The notes beneath the pieces were generated by a model. That model did not search any database and was not told the origin of the DNA. It was given only the letters and a program-made list of their open reading frames with translations. A DNA stretch of 64,000 bases from Pseudomonas sp. MM223 (GTDB lineage: Bacteria > Pseudomonadota > Gammaproteobacteria > Pseudomonadales > Pseudomonadaceae): contig OX352322.1 of NCBI GenBank assembly GCA_947090765.1, positions 4,385,501 through 4,449,500 on the forward strand, given 5' to 3'. How positions within the stretch are numbered: the stretch's first letter is position 1; each line of letters opens with the position of its first letter. Positions 43,902 to 51,878 of this stretch are shown here, piece by piece. Made by a program: the position numbers and the translations under genes.

Positions 43902-44285
43902 ATGAGCAACTACAGCTGCGACTACGTTCGCCGCCATTACGACGTGCCGGCCGAGATCGGGCGCCGCGTGGTCGCCAGCGGTGAGCCAGGCGTCATCATG
44001 GCCGACCGCGGTCACTACATCGGTGTGATCCTCGACAGCGACCCGAAGAAGCGCATTCGCAACTACCACCCAACCTGGGAGATGCAGTACGGCGAGATGG
44101 CCGAGAAGCTGCCGCTGAAGCGCTACCAGGTGCTCGTCGCCGGCTGGGACTGGTGGGACATCACCAATCGAACAATCGTCGATGTGTTCGCCAGCACGCC
44201 GTCGCAGGCCAAGTACAAGGCCTACGAGCGGTGCGAATACCACGACATCGAGTGCATGTTCGGCTTCAAGGTTCGCCGGGCCTGA
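43902..44285 (+). CDS. phage protein, unknown
   Basis: 127 residues from MSNYSCDYVRRHYDVPAEIG. HYIGVILDSDPKKRIRNYHP and a C-terminal part rich in Tyr/Cys (AYERCEYHDIECMFGFKVRR). The ATG at 43902 has GGAGA 5 bases upstream; an ATG at 43890 is an alternative. No recognised fold. Confidence 0.65.
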   Translation: MSNYSCDYVRRHYDVPAEIGRRVVASGEPGVIMADRGHYIGVILDSDPKKRIRNYHPTWEMQYGEMAEKLPLKRYQVLVAGWDWWDITNRTIVDVFASTPSQAKYKAYERCEYHDIECMFGFKVRRA

Positions 44286-44364
44286 CTCGCGCTGTCCGCC
44301 AGCGCCTTCCCCTATTCAACGATAACGCCTCCCCGGCGAGGGCGGCGCCTGCCTGGAGATCACC

Positions 44365-44753
44365 ATGAGCACATTCGCAGTGTTCGGAATGACCCGTGAT
44401 GTAGCGCTGGCCGAGGCCAGGAAGACCACCAAAACCACCAAGCCCAGCGGCAAGGTTGGCTGCCCCCCATCGACCTCACAGTCGCTGAATGGGACGAGGC
44501 GGTCGACAAGCAGGCGCTGAAGATCATGCAGGGCAAGAAGGTGCGCCAGCTAAGCCCTACCTTCGATGCCCCGCAGTATGCCGAGCAGTTCGTCGCGCTC
44601 GCCCGCAAGGGCGGCAACTGCCGAGACCTCCGGGTCAGGGCCAAGTGCAACCTGACTGACGCCGAGGGCAATCCGCTCATAAACAAGAAAACGAAGGCGC
44701 CGAAGATTGGCTGGGTCGACTACCAGCCCGAGATGACGCCAAAGGTTGCGTAG
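44365..44753 (+). pseudogene. phage protein, frameshifted as given
   Basis: Starts MSTFAVFGMTRDVALAEARK and reaches KPSGKVGCPP, then loses frame. The other frame continues as IDLTVAEWDEAVDKQALKIM and QGKKVRQLSPTF to a stop at 44753. One more C in the C6 run at 44463-44468 restores a 129-residue protein. Function unknown. Confidence 0.75.
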
Positions 44754-44766
44754 CCGAGGATCACCA

Positions 44767-46467
44767 ATGCCAATCACCTACGGAAGCGTCTGCAGCGGCA
44801 TTGAAGCTGCGACCGAAGCCTGGCATCCGCTGGGCTGGAGCGCCAACTGGTACGCCGAGATCGAGCCTTTCCCGTGCGCGGTACTGGCCTATCGGTACCC
44901 GAATACGCCGAACCACGGCGACATGACCCGCCTGGCAGCCATGGTGCTGTCCGGCAAAATTCCTGCGCCCGAGGTCCTGGTCGGCGGCACGCCCTGCCAA
45001 GCCTTCAGCGTGGCCGGCATGCGCGAAGGCCTGGCCGATCCCCGCGGCGCCCTCACCATCAAATACGTGGAGCTGCTCGATGCAATTGACCATGTTCGAA
45101 CAAAGCGCGGCCAGCCCGAGGCCACCTGTCTCTGGGAAAACGTCCCCGGCGTCCTCTCCGACAAAGGCAACGCGTTTGGCTGCTTCCTCGGCGCCCTGGT
45201 GGGCGAATCCGAAGAACTCCAACCGCCAGGGGGCAAATGGAAGGACGCTGGTTGTGTGTATGGACCCACGCGAACAGTCGCATGGCGGGTTCTGGATGCC
45301 CAATATTTCGGCCTGGCCCAACGACGCCGCCGTGTGTTCGTTGTCGCAAGTGCTCGAGCAGGGTTCGATCCCCTCGAAGTACTTTTTGAGCGCGAAGGCG
45401 TGCGCCGGGATACTCCGCCGCGCCGAGGCGAGGGGCAAGACCTTGCCGGCCGAGCTCCATTCGGCCCTGCGCTCCAGTGCGGGTGTGGATGGGTCTTCGG
45501 TTTAGGCCTGGGCCAGTACGGATGCCCGAACTGTGAGGGTGACGAAGGGCCGGCTGTCGAAGTGTTGGCCGGAGTGCCAGCGTATGGCGGCCACGGCCTT
45601 CAGGGCGATGTCAGCCAATCTGCAACGCTGACCGCCAAGGACACTCGCCTGGACATTGAGAGCGAAACCTTCTGCATTCAGGAACGTGTGGCAGGCACGC
45701 TGCGGAGTAGTGATGGTGGGAGCGATGTAGACCACGGCATGGCCGGGCACCTTGTTGCCGGCACCATAACCAGTGCCATGGCCAGGAATGGAGGGATTCC
45801 CGCCGGGAAAGACTGCGTTCCGGTCAACCTTGTTACAGGAGCCCTTCAGGCAAATGGCAAGGCAGCCGGCAGCGCAACACAGCAGGACGCCGAGAACGGC
45901 ATGCTTGTGGTGCACGGCACGCAAGACCCGGATGTGCTGAATGGCCTGGCTCACGCGCTGGGCCGCAACAGCGGACAGGAAAACGTCCTGCTCGCCTTCA
46001 GCTGCAAGGATCACGGCGCCGATGCCGGCGATCTGGCTCCAACCCTCAGGGCCATGAACCACAGCACCAGCCATCCTAACGCTGGCGGGCAGGTCGCGGT
46101 GTGCATCACCGGCGATATCACCCATACGCTGAAGGCCGAGGGCTTCGACGCCAGCGAAGATGGCACAGGCCGTGGTCAGCCAATTGTCGCAGGCACTCTC
46201 GGCGCCAATCACGGGAACATTAAGGCTGAGCACGCGTGGACAGGGCAATTGAGATCCGTCGAGTCTGGAGTTCGACGCCTTACCCCCCGCGAATGCGAAT
46301 GGCTCCAGGGCTACGACGGCGATCACACTCGAATCCCCTATCGCGGCAAGCCAGCCGAGGAATGCCCAGACGGTCCGAGATACAAGGCAATCGGAAATAG
46401 CAAGGCCATCTTCGTCGTCCGCTGGATCGGCCGGCGCATCCAACAACAACTTGAACGTCTCGCTTGA
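44767..46467 (+). CDS. orphan DNA cytosine-5 methyltransferase
   Basis: 566 residues. Motif I SVCSGIEAATEAW, motif IV GGTPCQAFSVAG with the catalytic Cys, motif VI WENVPGV, motif VIII QRRRRVFV, and C-terminal motifs IX-X (RRLTPRECEWLQG and KAIGNSKAI). Between VIII and IX lies an unusually long insert (about 280 residues) with a zinc-like CGCGW...CPNC and repeated 'DGT' type loops, which should include the target recognition part. No restriction gene is adjacent, so it probably protects phage DNA. Confidence 0.92.
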   Translation: MPITYGSVCSGIEAATEAWHPLGWSANWYAEIEPFPCAVLAYRYPNTPNHGDMTRLAAMVLSGKIPAPEVLVGGTPCQAFSVAGMREGLADPRGALTIKYVELLDAIDHVRTKRGQPEATCLWENVPGVLSDKGNAFGCFLGALVGESEELQPPGGKWKDAGCVYGPTRTVAWRVLDAQYFGLAQRRRRVFVVASARAGFDPLEVLFEREGVRRDTPPRRGEGQDLAGRAPFGPALQCGCGWVFGLGLGQYGCPNCEGDEGPAVEVLAGVPAYGGHGLQGDVSQSATLTAKDTRLDIESETFCIQERVAGTLRSSDGGSDVDHGMAGHLVAGTITSAMARNGGIPAGKDCVPVNLVTGALQANGKAAGSATQQDAENGMLVVHGTQDPDVLNGLAHALGRNSGQENVLLAFSCKDHGADAGDLAPTLRAMNHSTSHPNAGGQVAVCITGDITHTLKAEGFDASEDGTGRGQPIVAGTLGANHGNIKAEHAWTGQLRSVESGVRRLTPRECEWLQGYDGDHTRIPYRGKPAEECPDGPRYKAIGNSKAIFVVRWIGRRIQQQLERLA

Positions 46468-46475
46468 GGTTACCC

Positions 46476-47213
46476 ATGCCCACAGAAAACCGATCCAGCA
46501 ACACAGAGATGGTCAGCGTGCCGCCATACATTGGCCTGGAGCCGCTGGTTGGACGTTACTACCCCGCCCAATGCCGCCGTTGCGGTTGGGTTGGCAGCTC
46601 CGAAGAGTTGACCGAGGACGATGCGCAGTGCACACGAGACATTGGCGATCGCCTGTGCCTGGGCGACTGCGATGAACTTGAGCGCCATGATCTGCTGAAC
46701 ATCATCCAAGCCATGGCAGCCCCGCAGCCCCACCCCGACCCTATAGCCTGGATGGTTGGTACTGCCTTCTGGTGGACCAAAGAAGAGGCAGAGAGGGATG
46801 CGGCGGCGATGGACTTGCCTGTGGTTGGCCTGGGGCCGATGACCGGCGCAGCACCTGCCGAGCAGAACCAGGGCGAGCCGGTAGGTGAGGTCGTGGCGTT
46901 CGGAAAAGGTTTGCACGAGATTGCCTGGGCAGCCGGGCGCATGCCGAAGCTCGGCGCCAAGCTCTACACAAGCGCCGATCCTGGCGAGGTTGATCGGCTG
47001 CGCAAAGAGATCAAACATCTGCGTGATGGCTGGTACGAGGACGAAAGCGACAACAGCCGGCACTGGCCTGAGCAATTGCAGGAAGCGAAGTCAGAATTGG
47101 CCGATCGTGACGCGCTACTTCAAGATCTTCTGGATTACGACATAAGCACGAACGCACGCCGTAGGATCGAAGAAGCCCTATCCGCCAGTCCCGTCCCGGA
47201 GGTGAAATCGTGA
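46476..47213 (+). CDS. phage protein with zinc-like N-terminus and coiled coil
   Basis: 245 residues from MPTENRSSNTEMVSVPPYIG. Cys pairs CRRCGWVG, DAQCTR and CLGDCDE in the first 65 residues. The C-terminal part (VDRLRKEIKHLRDGWYEDES, then QLQEAKSELADRDALLQDLL) is a coiled coil. GAGG precedes the ATG. Unknown role. It overlaps the next gene by 4 bases. Confidence 0.65.
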   Translation: MPTENRSSNTEMVSVPPYIGLEPLVGRYYPAQCRRCGWVGSSEELTEDDAQCTRDIGDRLCLGDCDELERHDLLNIIQAMAAPQPHPDPIAWMVGTAFWWTKEEAERDAAAMDLPVVGLGPMTGAAPAEQNQGEPVGEVVAFGKGLHEIAWAAGRMPKLGAKLYTSADPGEVDRLRKEIKHLRDGWYEDESDNSRHWPEQLQEAKSELADRDALLQDLLDYDISTNARRRIEEALSASPVPEVKS

Positions 47214-47545
47214 GCGACCACTTAATGGATATTGCCACGCAACAGCTTGTGACCATCGCAAGAACCACCGCCTATCACTGCGATGAACAGCACGAATACA
47301 TGAAGGGTGCTGGCGGCAATGATTGGCTCCCGCACAAGTGGGTAATTGAAGCCATGCGCGCTGCCGTGACAATCCGCAACACGCAAGCCGAGGACATGGT
47401 CCGAGAAGAACTCCACCAGGCGCGCGCCCAGCTGGCCGAGGCGCAGGCACTTCTGCGTGAGGCAGCCTGTCATGCAACCCGCATGGAGCCAATGAGCGCT
47501 TCATGCCTGAACCGCATCGACACCGCTCTCGACCGCAAAGGCTGA
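47210..47545 (+). CDS. small helical phage protein
   Basis: 111 residues with a GTG start. ARTTAYHCDEQHEYMKGAGG, then helix EELHQARAQLAEAQALLREA. No family recognised. Confidence 0.6.
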   Translation: MSDHLMDIATQQLVTIARTTAYHCDEQHEYMKGAGGNDWLPHKWVIEAMRAAVTIRNTQAEDMVREELHQARAQLAEAQALLREAACHATRMEPMSASCLNRIDTALDRKG

Positions 47546-47608
47546 TCACTCCGCTGTAACCACTCTCCCCTCTATTCACTGCCGCGATATGGCGGCCAAG
47601 GCGAAGCT

Positions 47609-48352
47609 ATGTCTCAAGCAAAGGAACGCCCGATCCTGTTCAGTGGGCCGATGGTTCGCGCCATCCTGGAAGGTCGGAAGACAGTAACCCGCCGGCCAGT
47701 CAAAGGCGGTCAGATCCCACGCCTGGAATACCCAGACAGTCCGGAGCCTTGGATTGCCGTAGGCCAGCATCACCCGCGCTATGGGTTTGTCGTCCATGGC
47801 AAAACCGAGCGAGAGTGCGCCGTAAAGGTTGGCGAACTGGGTGCATGCCCCTTTGGCGAACTAGGTGACCGCCTGTGGGTGCGCGAGACTTGGCTGGAAG
47901 ACCCAGAAGACGACGGCACCTGGGCATACACCCAATACATGGGCTGCAAAGGCTCGCCTCTTTCAGATATCCCCAAGCGCTTCCAGAAGCCAGAACGCTG
48001 CATTTTCCGCGCAAGCTGGGACGGTTCTGCTCTGAGGTGGCGACCAAGCATCCACATGCCGCGCTGGGCCAGTCGCATCCTGCTGGAGGTCACCGACGTG
48101 CGCGTCGAGCGACTGCAGGATGGCGAGGGCGAGACGGACTCCGAAAGCCGCTACGTCGCCGAGGGCATACACCGAATTCACCACGGTGATGGCGAACACT
48201 ACTACCACCCATTCAAGAGCGAGCCTGGGCCGGGAAACTGGGCCGACCCATTCGACGCCTGGCGCGAGCTCTGGGTATCCATCAACGGGGCCGACTCCTG
48301 GAACGCCAACCCCTGGGTCTGGGTCGTCGAGTTCAAGAGGGTTCAGCCATGA
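47609..48352 (+). CDS. ASCH-like phage protein
   Basis: 247 residues. The opening ERPILFSGPMVRAILEGRKT with VTRRPVK, then DRLWVRETWLEDPEDDGTWA, and WASRILLEVTDVRVERLQDG is the common phage family with an ASCH/PUA-like fold. RNA or modified-base binding is possible. It overlaps the next gene by 4 bases. Confidence 0.75.
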   Translation: MSQAKERPILFSGPMVRAILEGRKTVTRRPVKGGQIPRLEYPDSPEPWIAVGQHHPRYGFVVHGKTERECAVKVGELGACPFGELGDRLWVRETWLEDPEDDGTWAYTQYMGCKGSPLSDIPKRFQKPERCIFRASWDGSALRWRPSIHMPRWASRILLEVTDVRVERLQDGEGETDSESRYVAEGIHRIHHGDGEHYYHPFKSEPGPGNWADPFDAWRELWVSINGADSWNANPWVWVVEFKRVQP

Positions 48353-48618
48353 CCCGCCTCGCCCTCTGCCTCCTGCTGCTGGCCACCGGCGCCAGCGCAA
48401 ATGCAGCACTTCCTCAAGGGGTTACCGTCTGGCACGACGACGAGCGCAGCGTTACCTGCTGGGTGCTCTGGGCTTTCAATCGTGGCGGCATCAGCTGCAT
48501 CCCCGACAGCCAGCTGCAGGCCGGCAACGAACGCCAGCTCTCCCCGCACGAAACCCAACCCGAACCTACACCCGCTCTGGCGCCAGGGCGCTGGATTGAT
48601 GAGAGGTATCAGCTGTGA
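48349..48618 (+). CDS. small exported phage protein
   Basis: 89 residues. Sec signal MTRLALCLLLLATGASANA with cleavage near Ala 20, then a mature part with two Cys (TCWVLW and ISCIPD) that may form a disulphide. A secreted product of an early gene is unusual and may modify the envelope early in infection. Confidence 0.65.
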   Translation: MTRLALCLLLLATGASANAALPQGVTVWHDDERSVTCWVLWAFNRGGISCIPDSQLQAGNERQLSPHETQPEPTPALAPGRWIDERYQL

Positions 48619-48854
48619 GGAACATCAAAACTCGAGAGGGCTATGACCTTTGGGACAAGGCGCACCAGCTTCCAAGGTTCAACTTCTGGCGTGGCGGAGA
48701 GGACGAGAAAGGAACTGTCATCCGCGTGCCAGAGAAGCATGGCAACTGGGTTAACTTCGATGACCTGGCCAAGCTAGCCGATGAATACCAGGACGAAATC
48801 AACTCACTGCGCGATCGGCTTGCCAGGCTCGAACCGAAGGCGGTGCAGGCATGA
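48615..48854 (+). CDS. small phage protein
   Basis: 79 residues with a GTG start; LPRFNFWRGGEDEKGTVIRV then a coiled-coil end (LADEYQDEINSLRDRLARLE). No family recognised. It overlaps both neighbours by 4 bases. Confidence 0.6.
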   Translation: MRNIKTREGYDLWDKAHQLPRFNFWRGGEDEKGTVIRVPEKHGNWVNFDDLAKLADEYQDEINSLRDRLARLEPKAVQA

Positions 48855-49243
48855 CCGAGCTGATCGAAGTGAAGACTGCTGACCTGCTCGGTGAGCAACT
48901 GGCGTGGGCCGTCGGCAAAGCTGAAGGCCTCGATGTGCGCCTCGCCCCGCCAATCTACAGCAACCCGTGGCGGGTCTTCGTGCGCTACACCGGCGAGGTC
49001 ACCATCCGCGATGTGCGGTATGACCCACACGAGAACTGGTCGCTGGCCGGCGCCCTGATACGCAAGCACAACATCAGCCTCCACGCCCCTCAGCACGGTT
49101 CGGACTGCTGGGCAGCCTGGAGGACGATCGATGATAAGGACGTGCTCATGGGCGGGGCCACTGAAACCATAGCGGCCTGCGGGGTGGTGGTTGCGTTGAA
49201 GCTCGGCGATACCGTCCAGGTGCCGAAGGAACTGATGCCATGA
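48851..49243 (+). CDS. NinX-like protein (DUF2591)
   Basis: 130 residues, MTELIEVKTADLLGEQLAWA, with GKAEGLDVRLAPPI, then YDPHENWSLAGALIRKHNIS and VVVALKLGDTVQVPKEL. This matches DUF2591, the family of phage NinX. Function unknown. Confidence 0.75.
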   Translation: MTELIEVKTADLLGEQLAWAVGKAEGLDVRLAPPIYSNPWRVFVRYTGEVTIRDVRYDPHENWSLAGALIRKHNISLHAPQHGSDCWAAWRTIDDKDVLMGGATETIAACGVVVALKLGDTVQVPKELMP

Positions 49244-49440
49244 GGAGGCTGATCTACCGCATCAATCGCTTGCTCCCGTTCGGCGGGCTGCCGATCGCCC
49301 GCGTCCGCCTTGGCCGCAACACCTGCACCCTCTACAAGAATGGCTGGGTCCTGATCAGCGATGGCAAGAGCACTGACGCCTTGCCGCTCAACTTCACCAG
49401 CCAGGTCCTGGTAGACGCATTCGCAGCCGAGCTTGCCTAA
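49240..49440 (+). CDS. small basic phage protein
   Basis: 66 residues, MRRLIYRINRLLPFGGLPIA; basic, beta-rich. No recognised family. It overlaps the DUF2591 gene by 4 bases. Confidence 0.6.
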   Translation: MRRLIYRINRLLPFGGLPIARVRLGRNTCTLYKNGWVLISDGKSTDALPLNFTSQVLVDAFAAELA

Positions 49441-49451
49441 CCCCTCCCCCT

Positions 49452-49533
49452 ACTACTCAAGCCCGCCAGCCAGGCGGAACCATATTGTCGAAGCCGACGA
49501 AATGGTCTCACCCAACCACTACTCAAGCCCGCC
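49452..49533 (+). repeat. 16-bp direct repeat in a gene leader
   Basis: ACTACTCAAGCCCGCC occurs at 49452-49467 and 49518-49533, before the DUF1281 gene. Confidence 0.7.
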
Positions 49534-49562
49534 GACATGCGCGGGCATGGAGAGCTATTGCC

Positions 49563-50207
49563 ATGCCAAACCACATCACCAACAAAGTCACCGCGCCAGC
49601 TCACGTCCTCACATCGCTGATCAACGGAGACGGCCGGATCGACTTCGGTAAGCTCATCAAGTTCGAGGGCGAATTCCCCTGGGACACGATCTGCGGTGCA
49701 GCAGAAACGGCCGCTGAAGCGGCCCTCAACCTGCCCCTGAGCAGCAACCCCATGCTCGCCGGTATGCAGCGACACAGCCGCGAAACATCCTCGGTGACGA
49801 AGCTCCGCGACGAAAGCTTCGAGCAGTTCGTCCAGATGCTGCGCAACCACCGCAAGACTGGGTTCATGCACTGCATGGACTTCGCCCGCCAGGCCTGGGG
49901 CACAAAGTGGAACGCCTATAGCCAGAAGATCGATGTTGAAGGCTGCTCACTGTCCTTCGATACGGCCTGGAATGCGCCGGTTCCGGTCTTCAAGGCTCTT
50001 TCTGCCCTGCATCCGACTGAAGAAATCACGGTTGTGTTCGCCGACGAGGACATTGGCAGCAACTGCGGCACCCTGAAGCTCAAGGCTGGCGAGTTCGTAG
50101 ATCAGGACTGCGCAGGGCCGTGGAACAAAATGACCGAAGCAGATCAAGAAAAGTGGCGAGCTTTCGCCATTGAAGTAACAGGCCGGTCCGACCACGACGA
50201 AGAGTAA
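49563..50207 (+). CDS. DUF1281-like phage protein
   Basis: 214 residues from MPNHITNKVTAPAHVLTSLI. The start MPNHITNKV, then MHCMDFARQAWGTKWNAYSQ and FDTAWNAPVPVFKALSALHP, is the DUF1281/YubB-like ferredoxin-fold family found on plasmids and phages. GGAGAGC precedes the ATG. Role unknown. Confidence 0.75.
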   Translation: MPNHITNKVTAPAHVLTSLINGDGRIDFGKLIKFEGEFPWDTICGAAETAAEAALNLPLSSNPMLAGMQRHSRETSSVTKLRDESFEQFVQMLRNHRKTGFMHCMDFARQAWGTKWNAYSQKIDVEGCSLSFDTAWNAPVPVFKALSALHPTEEITVVFADEDIGSNCGTLKLKAGEFVDQDCAGPWNKMTEADQEKWRAFAIEVTGRSDHDEE

Positions 50208-50243
50208 CCAACCTGCCGCCACCGGCGGCGTGGAGACCATCCC

Positions 50244-50480
50244 ATGGAACATGCAAGCGAGTTTCTCGACGAGGAAGAGGTGATCCGCATCACCGGCTAC
50301 CAAATCCCGAGCAAACAAATCGCCTGGCTGGCCAACAACGGCTGGCAGTACACGCTTACCCGGGCCCGGCGGCCCGTTGTGGGGCGGGTATACGCCCGCC
50401 TGAAAATGGCCGGCGTTAAGCCAAACGCGACGAATGCAACAACTGAAACCTGGACATTGGACTTATCGCGCGTGGGGTAA
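50244..50480 (+). CDS. excisionase-like protein (DUF4224)
   Basis: 78 residues, MEHASEFLDEEEVIRITGYQ, with IPSKQIAWLANNGWQYTLTR and RPVVGRVYARLKM, the DUF4224 pattern of a small winged-helix protein placed before integrases. It ends 3 bases before the integrase. Expected to direct excision. Confidence 0.75.
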   Translation: MEHASEFLDEEEVIRITGYQIPSKQIAWLANNGWQYTLTRARRPVVGRVYARLKMAGVKPNATNATTETWTLDLSRVG

Positions 50481-50483
50481 AGG

Positions 50484-51548
50484 ATGCGCAACAGGAAGGC
50501 ATCGAACAAGGACCTGCCGCCCAGAATGCTGCGGCGGGTTCGCGAGCTGAAAAGCGGCAAGCTGTGGGTTGGCTACTACTACGACGGGAGGGATGCAGAA
50601 GGGAAGCGGCAGGAAGTGCCGCTGGGGACTGACCTTGCTGAGGCCAAGCTGGAATGGGCACGCCTGGAGCACAAGGCGAAGCCGAAAGTGATGGCGACGA
50701 TGGGCGAACTGTTTGACCGGTACGAGCGGGACATCATCCCGGGCAAGTCGCCACGCACGCAAAAGGACAACAAATACGAGCTGGAGCGCCTGCGCAAAGC
50801 GTTCGCTGACGCGCCCATCGAGGCCATCAGCCCCCCGGTCATTGCCCAGTACCGGGACGCCCGCAGCGCCAAAACCCGGGCAAACCGGGAAATCGCCCTG
50901 CTCTCGCACGTTTTCACCATGGCCATGGAGTGGGGGTTTGCCGAGCGCAACCCATGCCTGGCGGTTCGCCGCAACAAAGAGAAGGTGCGCGACTTCTACG
51001 CGGCCGACGAAATCTGGGATGCGGTGTATGCCGAAGGCGACCAGGGCCTGAAGGATGCCATGGACCTAGCCTACCTGGCCGGCCAGCGCCCTGCGGACAC
51101 CCTGAAATTCAGCACCGTCGACCTGGACGAGGACTACCTGTGGGTCGACCAGAATAAGACCGAAAAGAAGCTGCGCATACGACGGCACGTCAATGGCGAG
51201 CTGACCGGCCTTGGCCTATTCATCGAAGCGCTGCTTGAGCGCCGCAAGCTGCAGGGCGTGCGCAACTCACGCCTCATCACCAACGACTCGGGCCTGCGCA
51301 TGAGCTGGGAAATGCTGAGGAACCGCTTCAGCGAAGCGCGGGACAGGGCTGCGCGCAAGCTGACGGCCGATGGCAATACAGACTTGGCCAGTAAAGTTCG
51401 GCAGTTCCAGTTCCGCGATATTCGACCTAAGGCGGCGTCTGAAATTGAGGATATCAGCCATGCCAGTCGATTGCTTGGGCACTCCAAGGAGGAAATCACC
51501 AAGCGCGTTTATCGCCGCGTCGGCGAGGTGGTCAGCCCGACCAAGTAG
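50484..51548 (+). CDS. int: phage integrase (tyrosine recombinase)
   Basis: 354 residues. N-terminal arm-binding part (RVRELKSGKLWVGYYYDGRD), core-binding part (TMGELFDRYERDIIPGKSPR) and catalytic domain: Arg in LAGQRPADTL, Lys in NKTEKKLR, RDIR in QFRDIRPKAAS (the usual His of HxxR is Arg), His in LLGHSKEEIT and Tyr in RVYRRVGEVV. It is 96 bases from attR. It recombines at tRNA-Cys. Confidence 0.94.
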   Translation: MRNRKASNKDLPPRMLRRVRELKSGKLWVGYYYDGRDAEGKRQEVPLGTDLAEAKLEWARLEHKAKPKVMATMGELFDRYERDIIPGKSPRTQKDNKYELERLRKAFADAPIEAISPPVIAQYRDARSAKTRANREIALLSHVFTMAMEWGFAERNPCLAVRRNKEKVRDFYAADEIWDAVYAEGDQGLKDAMDLAYLAGQRPADTLKFSTVDLDEDYLWVDQNKTEKKLRIRRHVNGELTGLGLFIEALLERRKLQGVRNSRLITNDSGLRMSWEMLRNRFSEARDRAARKLTADGNTDLASKVRQFQFRDIRPKAASEIEDISHASRLLGHSKEEITKRVYRRVGEVVSPTK

Positions 51549-51610
51549 AGGGCTGATGCGGAAACGATACCCAATGATGCGGAAATGATTAGGTTTTCCA
51601 GCCCACAAAG

Positions 51611-51644
51611 AAAAACCCCGCAGACGTTAATCTGCGGGGCTTTC
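51611..51644 (-). terminator. phage-supplied terminator for tRNA-Cys
   Basis: On the minus strand AAAGCCCCGCAGA-TTAACG-TCTGCGGGGTTTTT. It directly follows the tRNA 3' end and lies on the phage side of the core. Confidence 0.75.
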
Positions 51645-51698
51645 GAATGGTGGAGGCCGAGGTCGGAATCGAACCGGCGTAGACGGATTTGCAATCCG
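51645..51698. repeat. attR core (54-bp direct repeat, copy 2)
   Basis: Identical to 10436-10489. It covers tRNA-Cys from base 27 to CCA plus six bases beyond. Confidence 0.93.
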
Positions 51699-51724
51699 GA
51701 GCATAACCACTTTGCTACTCGGCC
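51651..51724 (-). tRNA. tRNA-Cys (anticodon GCA), attB target, intact
   Basis: A 74-nt cloverleaf with acceptor stem GGCCGAG/CTCGGCC, anticodon loop TTGCAAA, T arm GGTTCGATTCC and encoded CCA. The 5' 26 bases are chromosomal; the rest comes from the att core, so the gene stays functional after integration. Confidence 0.95.
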
Positions 51725-51878
51725 TCAAAGGTCGGATCTAGCTGCTTGCGCTTTGCTATCTCCTTGAAACGCTGAACCTTTTTCAAAGTTTGCTGCGTTT
51801 CGATGGGCGCCATTATGTCTTCATTCTTTTAACCTTGCAACCCCCTGAACGAAAAAAAATTTCAACGGGTTCAAGGTG

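Larger units (their letters stand above)
10436..51698. mobile_element. lambdoid siphovirus-type prophage in tRNA-Cys
   Basis: Bounded by a perfect 54-bp direct repeat lying in tRNA-Cys. It contains every module of a temperate tailed phage: integrase and excisionase-like gene at attR, cI/cro switch, replication genes, Q-like antiterminator, holin, cos-type terminase with HNH, HK97-type head, lambda-type tail, fibres, endolysin and spanins. The distance between repeat copies predicts a 41,209-bp circle. Two structural genes are frameshifted as given, but probably by sequence error. Confidence 0.95.
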
